A program made the translations under genes and the position numbers. Shown piece by piece: positions 43,845 through 50,962 of a stretch of 64,000 nt of DNA (positions within the stretch are counted from its first letter, which is position 1; every line of letters begins with the position of its first letter). The notes under the pieces were generated by a model. That model was given only the letters and a program-made list of their open reading frames with translations, made no database searches and had not been told where the DNA came from. Source of the DNA: UBA8110 sp964597275 (GTDB taxonomy: Bacteria > SAR324 > NAC60-12); the NCBI GenBank assembly GCA_964597275.1, contig CAZQXS010000001.1:9725-73724 (forward strand), written 5' to 3'.

Positions 43845-44578
43845 GATCCCGCTCCTTCCTGAAAGTATTCCCCCGCCGAACCTCGGAACGAGACCTCCGC
43901 CACTGCGTCCACCTCGCCCGGATGTGGATTGACGTTGACCACCACCGCCCCTGCAAGTTGGGCTTGCTGCGCCAGCCAGACGGGCGTGTGGATCACTCCG
44001 GCGGTGCCGATCACCAGGGCCACGTCACAGTTTCGGCAGGCCTCCAGCGATTCCGGAAGCGGGTAGTCTTCGTAACTCTCGCCGATGAAGCAGACGTGCG
44101 GACGCCAACCGCGTAGTTCCTCATCCGCAGGCGGCGCACTTGTCCAAGTCTCCGGAAGCGGTCGGCACTCCCCGGTTTGCAGGCTTCGCATTTCGCGGAT
44201 GCTGCCGTGGATTTCGTGAACCTGTGCGCTCCCCGCCTTGCGGTGCAGTCCGGAAACGTTTTGCGTGACCAGTCCGAGAAAACGTTCGCCCAGCGTCGCT
44301 TCGAGTTCGGCAAGCGCGAAGTGTGAGGCGGCAGGCGGGGTGTCGTGGTAGCGCACGAAGCGCTGGAGGTACCAGCGCCACTGCCGGAGCGGTTCGGAGT
44401 GGAGGGCTTCCACGGACGCAAGGTAGGTGGCCTCCTTGTCCTCGTAGTAGCCCTTTTCGCCCCGAAAAGTCGGCAATCCCGCCTCGGCATCAATGCCCGA
44501 ACCCGTGATCACGACCACCCGCACCCGGTCCTCCCGGAGTCCGGCGGGCGTGAATTCAAAGGGCAGGGCGTTTGGCAT
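43841..44578 (-). CDS. Divergent sirtuin (SIR2-family NAD-dependent deacylase-like)
   Basis: 245 residues. The NAD-binding core resembles sirtuins: VVVITGSGIDAEAGLPTFRG (about 21-40) and TQNVSGLHRKAG (105-116), with the catalytic His124 in EIHGSI. Key changes are visible. The GAGxS motif reads GSGID, the usual Asp of TQNxD is Ser, and the four zinc-binding cysteines are not present: only Cys residues scattered in GECRP, VCFIGES and CRNC. FIGESYEDY, where the family has V-x-F-G-E, and the HTPVW ending are family-like. It may be a deacylase of altered specificity or an NAD-handling protein. It is coupled to the lipoprotein gene. Confidence 0.82.
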   Translation of the reverse strand: MPNALPFEFTPAGLREDRVRVVVITGSGIDAEAGLPTFRGEKGYYEDKEATYLASVEALHSEPLRQWRWYLQRFVRYHDTPPAASHFALAELEATLGERFLGLVTQNVSGLHRKAGSAQVHEIHGSIREMRSLQTGECRPLPETWTSAPPADEELRGWRPHVCFIGESYEDYPLPESLEACRNCDVALVIGTAGVIHTPVWLAQQAQLAGAVVVNVNPHPGEVDAVAEVSFRGSAGEYFQEGAGS

Positions 44579-44797
44579 TTCCAGTTACGAAAGAAGCGTC
44601 CGGAAATTCTTGCACGGCAAGACGGTGCAGGTCAATGCAAACCCTTGAGTAAAGAGTCTTGATTTTCCAGACGCAATCCACTACACCATTCCAGTGCCTC
44701 GTGGAGTATGTTCCCGATGGTGCAGTTTCAAGCGATCCGTCTTCGGAAGGAGAACGCCCAAGGCGGGAAACGTCAATCCAATCAAAATGAGGAGATT

Positions 44798-45745
44798 ATG
44801 TTCAAATTGTTGAACAAGGTCGCACTGGCCGTTGTGGCAAGCGCCATGCTGGTGGGCACCGCATTCGCAGAGTATCCCGAAAAGCCCGTGCAGTTCATCG
44901 TGCCGTGGCCTCCGGGGGACTTGGAGGATGTGCTGACGCGCCTGATCGCGGAAGAGTTTCAGAAGGAGTACGATGTCCCGGCTGCGGTCGTCAACAAGCC
45001 GGGGGCCGGGGCGGGTCCGGTTCCGGGGTCATTTGAGGTTGCCAACGCTCCGGCGGACGGCTACACGGTCGGGTCGTTCGTGATCGGCGTTCCCACGATC
45101 TTCCCGCTGGTGGGCATCGAGGGGCTGGAGTACGGCACCTTCGAGCCAGTCGGGATTTTCGTGACCTATCCCTTCGTGCTGGCGGCGCGGGGCGATGCGC
45201 CTTACTCCAACTTGGAGGAACTTGCAGCGTATGCCAAGAACAACAAGGTCGCGCTCGGTCACTTCGGCTACGGACTCGTGCCCACGCGCATCACCTTCGT
45301 GGCAGCAATGGACCTCGGCTTCGAGTTCGGCAGTCAGGCTGCGTTTGACAACATTGACTGCAACACGCTCGCCAGCGGCGACGCGGATGTGGTCAACACC
45401 ACGGTGCAGTTGGTGATGCCCTGCCTCGACAAGGTCAAGCTGCTCGCCTCGATCACGGAGGAGCGCATCTCGGTCTCGCCCGACACTCCCACCCTCACCG
45501 AGTCGGTTCCGGGTCTGCCCACGACGTTGTGGAACGGCCTCTTTGTGAAAAAGGGCACCCCGCAGATCGTGCGCGACAAGATTGAGCGCGTGGCCACCCG
45601 TGCCCTGCTCAGCACCAAGGCGCAGAAAATCGCCCGCGATTCCGGTGCGCTGATTTACTGGAAGGGAGCCGAAGAGTCCAACAAGCAAATTTATGCGGAC
45701 TACAAGGCGATGGAGGCGATCTTCAAGCGCATGGGAGACCTCTAA
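44798..45745 (+). CDS. TTT-family (TctC/Bug) substrate-binding protein
   Basis: 315 residues. Signal peptide MFKLLNKVALAVVASAMLVG with cleavage near AFAEY; the mature start EYPEKPVQFIVPWPPGDLED is the classic Bug opening. Further blocks are VVNKPGAGAGPVPGSFEVAN, ADGYTVG and LWNGLFVKKGTPQ. Bug receptors bind carboxylates or aromatic acids and feed TctAB permeases, which are not in the window. A good GAGGAG lies before the ATG at 44798. The next gene follows after a terminator-like hairpin; the kinase operon downstream may be partly co-transcribed. Confidence 0.92.
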   Translation: MFKLLNKVALAVVASAMLVGTAFAEYPEKPVQFIVPWPPGDLEDVLTRLIAEEFQKEYDVPAAVVNKPGAGAGPVPGSFEVANAPADGYTVGSFVIGVPTIFPLVGIEGLEYGTFEPVGIFVTYPFVLAARGDAPYSNLEELAAYAKNNKVALGHFGYGLVPTRITFVAAMDLGFEFGSQAAFDNIDCNTLASGDADVVNTTVQLVMPCLDKVKLLASITEERISVSPDTPTLTESVPGLPTTLWNGLFVKKGTPQIVRDKIERVATRALLSTKAQKIARDSGALIYWKGAEESNKQIYADYKAMEAIFKRMGDL

Positions 45746-45767
45746 GCCAACCCCTGCCTTTTCATCA

Positions 45768-45793
45768 CGCCCGCTTTCTCCGGAAGGCGGGCG
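45768..45793 (+). terminator. Hairpin between the binding protein and the dikinase genes
   Basis: CGCCCGC (45768-45774) pairs with GCGGGCG (45787-45793), with extra inner pairs around a TCCG loop, about 11 bp in all. There is no strong T-run, so it may attenuate, not end, transcription. The possible ribosome site (GGAAGG, 45782-45787) of the next gene lies inside it. Confidence 0.5.
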
Positions 45794-45794
45794 C

Positions 45795-47546
45795 ATGCCT
45801 CACTCATACCCAAGCCGCCTCATGCCCCTTTCCGAATCTGAAATCATCGCCGACCCCGGCTATCCCGGCTGGCATTCCGGGCTGGCCGTCGGCCCCCGCA
45901 TGCACACCGTCACCCGTCCGCTTGGCCGGGAGCTCGAGGACAGCTTCTGGATTCTCGAATACCGCTGGTCCTACGGCATCCGCCCCCTCGGCTTCACGGT
46001 GGTGGACGATGCCATGAACTGGGGCTTGCAGCGCGGGGCTTACGAAACGCACCTGCCCGGCTCCAACGGACAGGATTACGCACTCGCAGGAATCCACGCC
46101 TACTGCCGGGAACTGCCGCAGTTTTCCACACTGGAAGACGAAGCCCGCGAGCTGCGGCTGGACGCTTTTCTGCCGCCGTTTCTGGAAGGCTTTGCAACCG
46201 ATTGGGGCGCAACCGCACGAACGCTTGATGCGCGGGGCCGCGCCCTGTGCGAGCGTGACCTCAATGGACTCGGCACTCCCGAACTTTTGGATTATCTGGA
46301 GGACGCACGGCTTTACCTGCGCTGGGTTTGGGAGGTGCATTTTCACTGGATGTATCCCCTGCTCGTGAACTACTTGGGCTTCACGGGCTTTTGCGAGGAA
46401 CTCGGCATCGCCGCCTCAGAAGTCCCCAAATTTCTGGCAGGATATTCCAGCAAAATCACGGAAGGCGACCAAGCTCTGTTCAGTTTGGCGGCGGAGGCCC
46501 GCAGTGCGGGACTGGAAGTGACTTTCAAGGAAAACGAGGCAGGAGCCATTGCTGCCGCGCTGGACAAGACCGGAAGTGCCGGGAGCGGCTTCCAAACGAA
46601 GCTTGACGGGTTTCTGCAAGCATGGGGCTGGCGCACGGAAAACGTGGGCGACCTCGGCATTGCCAGTTGGCGCGAAGACCCGACTCCGGTGCTGGGTATG
46701 ATTCGGACGCTGCTGGCGAAGGACGAAATCCCCAACGTGGCGACCGAGTTACGGCACTCCGCTACCGCACGGGACGAGGCGATTTCCACTGCACGGAGCC
46801 GCCTGAGTCGTTCGGAGCAGGAATCGTTTGACGAGGGTTTGCAGGCGTTGCAATCCGCCAATTTCATCTGGTGGAACGAGGACCACAACCACTACATTGA
46901 CATGCGCTCCACCATCCCCATGCGCCGGGCCGCACTCGCACTCGGTGAAGCCCTCGGTTGTGCCCATCCGGACGACACCACTTTCCTGTTCTGGCCGGAA
47001 CTGCTGGCCGTGGCGGAAGGCCGCTCCAAGCTTGGCGAGTTCACCAACTTGACCGGGGAACGCCGCGACTACTTTGCACAGTGGGCGGCGCGGCGCGGCG
47101 AGATGCCCAAGTACCTCGGCCCCACGCCGGAGGAAGTGACCGATCCGATCATGATTGAGATGGACGGCGTGACCGAGGAATTCCTGCGAGTCATCGGCTC
47201 CAACCAGTCCGGAGCCGAAGCGCTCACGGGCACGGCAGGCGGGCCGGGCAAAGCACAAGGACGCGCCAAAATCCTGCTGACCGCCGAGGGCATCCACGAA
47301 CTCGCTCCCGGAGACGTGCTGGTTTGCGAAGGCACCTCGCCTAGCTGGACCCCGGCCTTTGCGAAAATCGCCGCCTGTGTTTGCGACACCGGAGGCAGCC
47401 TCAGCCATGCCGCCGTCATCAGCCGCGAGTATGGCGTTCCCAGCGTTCTCGGCACCGCGATTGCGACCAAGCTGATCCGGGAGGGCGACTTGGTGGAAGT
47501 GGACGGCACCAAGGGCGAGGTGCGCGTTTTGGAGCGTGCCGCATGA
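45795..47546 (+). CDS. PEP-synthase-like large subunit with phosphohistidine swivel domain
   Basis: 583 residues from the ATG at 45795; an ATG at 45822 is equally possible and lies clear of the upstream hairpin. The C-terminal 50 residues are the PEP-utilising swivel domain with the phospho-acceptor histidine near residue 538 in TGGSLSHAAVISREYGVPSV. The long N-terminal part (SFWILEYRWSYGIRPLGFTV, WNEDHNHYIDMRSTIPMRRA, FLFWPELLAVAEG) is not a known PEP-binding barrel and resembles the substrate-binding regions of phenylphosphate synthase alpha and rifampicin phosphotransferase. It overlaps the ATP-grasp gene by ATGA. Function inferred: transfer of phosphate from the histidine to an organic substrate. 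Confidence 0.85.
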   Translation: MPHSYPSRLMPLSESEIIADPGYPGWHSGLAVGPRMHTVTRPLGRELEDSFWILEYRWSYGIRPLGFTVVDDAMNWGLQRGAYETHLPGSNGQDYALAGIHAYCRELPQFSTLEDEARELRLDAFLPPFLEGFATDWGATARTLDARGRALCERDLNGLGTPELLDYLEDARLYLRWVWEVHFHWMYPLLVNYLGFTGFCEELGIAASEVPKFLAGYSSKITEGDQALFSLAAEARSAGLEVTFKENEAGAIAAALDKTGSAGSGFQTKLDGFLQAWGWRTENVGDLGIASWREDPTPVLGMIRTLLAKDEIPNVATELRHSATARDEAISTARSRLSRSEQESFDEGLQALQSANFIWWNEDHNHYIDMRSTIPMRRAALALGEALGCAHPDDTTFLFWPELLAVAEGRSKLGEFTNLTGERRDYFAQWAARRGEMPKYLGPTPEEVTDPIMIEMDGVTEEFLRVIGSNQSGAEALTGTAGGPGKAQGRAKILLTAEGIHELAPGDVLVCEGTSPSWTPAFAKIAACVCDTGGSLSHAAVISREYGVPSVLGTAIATKLIREGDLVEVDGTKGEVRVLERAA

Positions 47547-48622
47547 GCGCCTTCACCTTCGGGTTCGATTCCCCTGAAGCCGCCGACCCCCAGCACTCCG
47601 GGGCCAAGGTCGCCCGCCTCGCACAACTCGCCGCATCCGGACACGCGGTTCCCAAGGGCTTTGTCGTGACCACGGCAGCGTTTTCCACTTTCCTTGAGGA
47701 AAGTCGGGCAGGCCGCGAAATCGGTGAAATCGCCCGCAACGCCGAATCCGCCAATTCGGAGCAAGCCATCCGGGAAGCCGCCGCCGCCATCGCCGAGTTG
47801 GGAGCAAACGCGACACTGCCAGAAGCCATCGCCATCTCCCTCCAGCACGACTACGCGCAGCTTTGCTTGGCGGAACGGCGGGTGGACCTGCCCGTGGCGG
47901 TGCGCAGTTCGGCAACCGGAGAGGACGCGAAGGACGCGAGTTTCGCCGGACAGTACGAATCGTTGCTGGGCATGCGCAGTGCCGATGCGGTGGCGCAGGC
48001 CGTGGTGCAATGCTGGCTTTCGCTCTTCAACGAGCGGGCGTTGCTCTACCGACAGCGGGCCGGGATTTCCTTTGCCGCCACACCGATGGCCGTGGCCGTG
48101 ATGACGCTGGTGGAGGCACGGGCGGCGGGGGTCGCCTTTTCGGAGCATCCCGTCAAGCGCACGTCCGACCGCGTGGTGATCGAGGGCACCTTTGGGTTTG
48201 GCGAGGCGCTCGTGCAGGGGGTCGTGACTCCGGATCATGCCGAACTCGACAAGGCCGATCAGCGTATTTTGGATTACCAAGTTGGCGCAAAAACAACGGT
48301 TTCAATCCTCGATGCAGCCTTGGGCAAAGTAGTCGAACGTCCCATGCCGGAAGGCTTCCGAGCGGCCCGTGCGCTGGATGATGAGGAATTGCAGGCCATC
48401 GCCAAAACGATGAGCCAACTGGAGGAAGAGGCTGGACACGCGGTGGACGTGGAATGGGTGCTACCCGTGGGACGCCAACCCGGACAACCCATCGCCGTCG
48501 TACAGCTACGCCCAATCACTGGAAAACCTGCGGATGCAACGCCCAAGAAGCCTGCGTGGAGTCCGGGACGCTACGCCAGCAAGTACGGCGTGAAGAAACG
48601 CACAGGCCGGAGTTCCGCATGA
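47543..48622 (+). CDS. PEP-synthase-like ATP-binding (ATP-grasp) subunit
   Basis: 359 residues, corresponding to the N-terminal PPDK_N/ATP-grasp domain of PEP synthase. The visible motifs are GAKVARLAQLAASGHAVPKG, the phosphate loop VAVRSSATGEDAKDASFAGQ, YESLLGM and the metal-binding VEWVLP/VVQLRPITGKP near the end. It lacks the swivel and PEP domains, which lie in the upstream gene. This alpha/beta split and order, about 64 and 39 kDa, matches phenylphosphate synthase of Thauera, but its third subunit is absent. It is coupled by ATGA overlaps on both sides. Confidence 0.88.
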   Translation: MSAFTFGFDSPEAADPQHSGAKVARLAQLAASGHAVPKGFVVTTAAFSTFLEESRAGREIGEIARNAESANSEQAIREAAAAIAELGANATLPEAIAISLQHDYAQLCLAERRVDLPVAVRSSATGEDAKDASFAGQYESLLGMRSADAVAQAVVQCWLSLFNERALLYRQRAGISFAATPMAVAVMTLVEARAAGVAFSEHPVKRTSDRVVIEGTFGFGEALVQGVVTPDHAELDKADQRILDYQVGAKTTVSILDAALGKVVERPMPEGFRAARALDDEELQAIAKTMSQLEEEAGHAVDVEWVLPVGRQPGQPIAVVQLRPITGKPADATPKKPAWSPGRYASKYGVKKRTGRSSA

Positions 48623-49287
48623 CCGCACAGGTGCTGTTGTTTGATTTCGGCTCGGTCATTTCCAAAAGTCTCTTCGAAACGCTGAATGAGATTGAAGCGA
48701 CCTTTGGGCTGGAACCCGGAATTCTCGACTGGTCGGGTCCGATTGCAGGCCGTGTTGATCCGCTCTGGCAGAGCATGCAGCGCGACGAGATCAGCGAACG
48801 TGACTACTGGTATCGGCGGGCTGACGAGCTTTCGGAATGGGTGGGCGAGGCACTGACCATCAAGGAAATCATCCGCCGCAGCCGAGGTTGGAACGTCAAT
48901 TCCGTGATTCGCCCGGAAGCGATTGCCGTCGTGCAAGCCGCCCAAGCTGCAGGGCGCACCACCGCGATCCTCACCAACGAGTTGCAGTTGTTCTACGGGG
49001 CGGATGTGATTGAGCAACTGGACTTCCTCGACCACATTGACCACCTCTTTGACGCGACCACCACCAAAATCCTCAAGCCCGACCGCCGCGCCTACGACAT
49101 GGTGACCGCCGGACTCGGCCTCCCACCCGACCAAATCGTTTTTGTGGACGACCAAGCCCGCAACATCGTCGGAGCCGAAGCCGTCGGAATGCTCACGGTG
49201 CATTTCGACCTCAACTCCCCACGCACCTGCTTCAACCAAGCCTTGGCCCTGCTTGGCGTACCCCCCCTTGAGGAATCCGCTCCATAA
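48619..49287 (+). CDS. HAD-superfamily hydrolase
   Basis: 222 residues. Motif I VLLFDFGSVI (second Asp replaced by Gly, as in YihX-type phosphatases and haloacid-type HADs), a helical cap, motif II AILTNE, motif III lysine in ILKPDRRAYDMV and motif IV VFVDDQARNIVGAEAVGM. The order fits class I HAD phosphatases acting on small phosphometabolites. It starts inside the ATP-grasp stop codon. As third gene of the operon it may dephosphorylate the kinase product or control it. Substrate unknown. Confidence 0.9.
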   Translation: MTAQVLLFDFGSVISKSLFETLNEIEATFGLEPGILDWSGPIAGRVDPLWQSMQRDEISERDYWYRRADELSEWVGEALTIKEIIRRSRGWNVNSVIRPEAIAVVQAAQAAGRTTAILTNELQLFYGADVIEQLDFLDHIDHLFDATTTKILKPDRRAYDMVTAGLGLPPDQIVFVDDQARNIVGAEAVGMLTVHFDLNSPRTCFNQALALLGVPPLEESAP

Positions 49288-49335
49288 AAGGATTCCACGC
49301 CTCACCACAGCGGTTCTTCTTGCTTTCCGCTGAAC

Positions 49336-49354
49336 ATGTAGTAACATTACTACA
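49336..49354. promoter_or_regulatory. Palindromic operator candidate upstream of the antitoxin gene
   Basis: GTAGTAA facing TTACTAC around a short spacer near 49338-49353, about 22-38 bases before the Phd/YefM ATG. Phd-type antitoxins repress their own operon by binding such palindromes. Assignment is inference. Confidence 0.6.
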
Positions 49355-49375
49355 AAACCCCAGCAGGGTCAGCAA

Positions 49376-49630
49376 ATGCCTACGACACTCACGAGCAGGG
49401 AATTCAATCAGGACATTGGAAGGGCCAAGCGGGCCACCCGCCACGGTCCCGTGTTCATCACGGATCGAGGGAAAACCGCCCATGTGCTGATTGCCATTGA
49501 GGATTATCACCACCTCGCACAGCCGCATAGTCGCACCGTGGAAGCGCTCGCCATGTCGGAGGGATCCGAGGTGGAGTTTGAGCCGGGGCGGCTGGAGGAC
49601 CGCCTGCTCAAGGACGTTGGGTTTGAGTGA
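49376..49630 (+). CDS. Phd/YefM-type antitoxin
   Basis: 84 residues. MPTTLTSREFNQDIGRAKRA and PVFITDRGKTAHVLIAIEDY are hallmark Phd/YefM sequences, an N-terminal DNA-binding and dimer domain. The tail (SEGSEVEFEPGRLEDRLLKD) would neutralise the toxin. Upstream, near 49340, an AT-rich GTAGTAACATTACTAC-type inverted repeat may be its operator. It is coupled to the PIN toxin gene by TGATG. Confidence 0.92.
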   Translation: MPTTLTSREFNQDIGRAKRATRHGPVFITDRGKTAHVLIAIEDYHHLAQPHSRTVEALAMSEGSEVEFEPGRLEDRLLKDVGFE

Positions 49631-50225
49631 TGCACCTCGTGGACACCAACGTCATCTCCGAGCTGCGAAAGGCCAAGGCGGGCAATGCCGACAAGAACGT
49701 GGTGCGCTGGGCTTCGTCNNNNNNNNNNNNNNNNNNNNNNNNNNNNNNNNNNNNNNNNNNNNNNNNNNNNNNNNNNNNNNNNNNNNNNNNNNNNNNNNNN
49801 NNNNNNNNNNNNNNNNNNTGCGAAAGGCCAAGGCGGGCAATGCCGACAAGAACGTGGTGCGCTGGGCTTCGTCCGTTCCAGAAACGGGTCTGTTTCTTTC
49901 GGTGATCTCCCTGATGGAGCTGGAGGTGGGAGTGCAACGGATGGAGCGGCGGGATCCCGGTCAGGGAAAAGCCTTGCGAGTCTGGTTGGAGCAGCAGGTG
50001 CTCCCGTTTTTTTCAGACCGTATCCTTGCCGTGAACGTCGACGTCGCCCGCAGGTGCGCCCGCCTGCATGTTCCCAACCGTCTTCCGGATCGCGATGCCT
50101 TGATCGCGGCCACCGCCCTCGTTCACAGCCTCACGGTCGTGACACGCAACACGGGCGATTTCGAGCCAGCCGGAGTCCCGTTGCTGAACCCTTGGGACGG
50201 TGGCTTGTCCGCCAATAACCTGTGA
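49630..50225 (+). CDS. vapC: VapC-like PIN-domain toxin (interrupted by a spurious assembly gap)
   Basis: PIN ribonuclease toxin that would cleave RNA and is held in check by the upstream antitoxin. Acidic active-site residues are visible: MHLVDTNVISELRKAKAGNA, then SVISLMELEVGVQRMERRDP, LPDRDALIAATALVHSLTVV and TRNTGDFEPAGVPLLNPWDG. The 100-N run at 49719-49818 is flanked by the same 55 bases on both sides. Collapsing the duplicate restores one clean frame of about 145 residues, so the gene is almost certainly intact in the genome. Confidence 0.92.
49719..49818. other. Assembly gap with overlapping flanks
   Basis: 100 N. The 55 bases before it (49664-49718) and after it (49819-49873) are identical, so the two contigs overlap and no sequence is missing. 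Confidence 0.97.
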
Positions 50226-50318
50226 AAACAGGTACTCTGCTGGAGAGGTGATTGAAAATTCACTCAGGACCACTCTTTTGTTGACTCTGAAGCTTTGTTG
50301 AAGGATGCGGAACTCGGA

Positions 50319-50906
50319 ATGCTGGCGTTTGTTTTTGCAGCGATCTTGATGCTGATCACTCCCGGTCCCGGAGTGATGTCACTGGCCGGAGTCGGTGCGG
50401 CTTTCGGTTCGCGGGCGGGCCTCCTGTACATGCTCGGCCTCTGCTTCGGGGCCAATCTGGTGGCGGGGACGGTGGTGGCGGGCTATGCCACGTTGCTGCT
50501 TGCCACGCCCTACATCCGCACGGTGCTGATGACCCTCTCGTTCGGCTACCTGCTCTGGCTGGCACTGAAGATCGCCTTTGCCGGACGCAAGCTGGCCTTT
50601 ATCCAGTCCGAACGTCCGCCGGGAGTGAGTGGTGGGGTGATGCTCCAGATCATCAACCCCAAGGCGTATGTGGTCAACACGGCGCTGTTCACAGGGTTTG
50701 CGTTTGCAAACGTCAGCCTCTTCGAGGAAATGGTCTGGAAGTTCCTGAGCCTCAACCTCATCTGGATCGTCATTCACGTCATCTGGCTGTTCGCCGGAAT
50801 CTCCCTCAACCGTCTCAACCTTTCCGAACGTGCGCAGTTTGCCATCAACTCCGGCATGGCGACCGCGATGGTCGGCGTGGTCGTCTTGGCCGCAGTGGTG
50901 TACTGA
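50319..50906 (+). CDS. LysE/RhtB-family amino-acid exporter
   Basis: 195 residues with about six hydrophobic segments. The N-terminal FVFAAILMLITPGPGVMSLA is the LysE signature, followed by GLLYMLGLCFGANLVAGTVV and IINPKAYVVNTALFTGFAFA. Family members export lysine, threonine, homoserine or related amino acids. The ATG at 50319 begins the family N-terminus; a TTG at 50295 would add eight residues. It converges on purL after about 55 bases. Confidence 0.9.
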   Translation: MLAFVFAAILMLITPGPGVMSLAGVGAAFGSRAGLLYMLGLCFGANLVAGTVVAGYATLLLATPYIRTVLMTLSFGYLLWLALKIAFAGRKLAFIQSERPPGVSGGVMLQIINPKAYVVNTALFTGFAFANVSLFEEMVWKFLSLNLIWIVIHVIWLFAGISLNRLNLSERAQFAINSGMATAMVGVVVLAAVVY

Positions 50907-50962
50907 AAGAGGCCGAAACTAAAAAGGGATCACTGCTCTCAACAACAGCAGTTGACCCTCCG

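Noticed and set aside
47556..47575. GGTTCGATTCC, which looks like a tRNA T-arm
   Set aside because: It lies inside the ATP-grasp gene in frame, and no acceptor or anticodon stem surrounds it.
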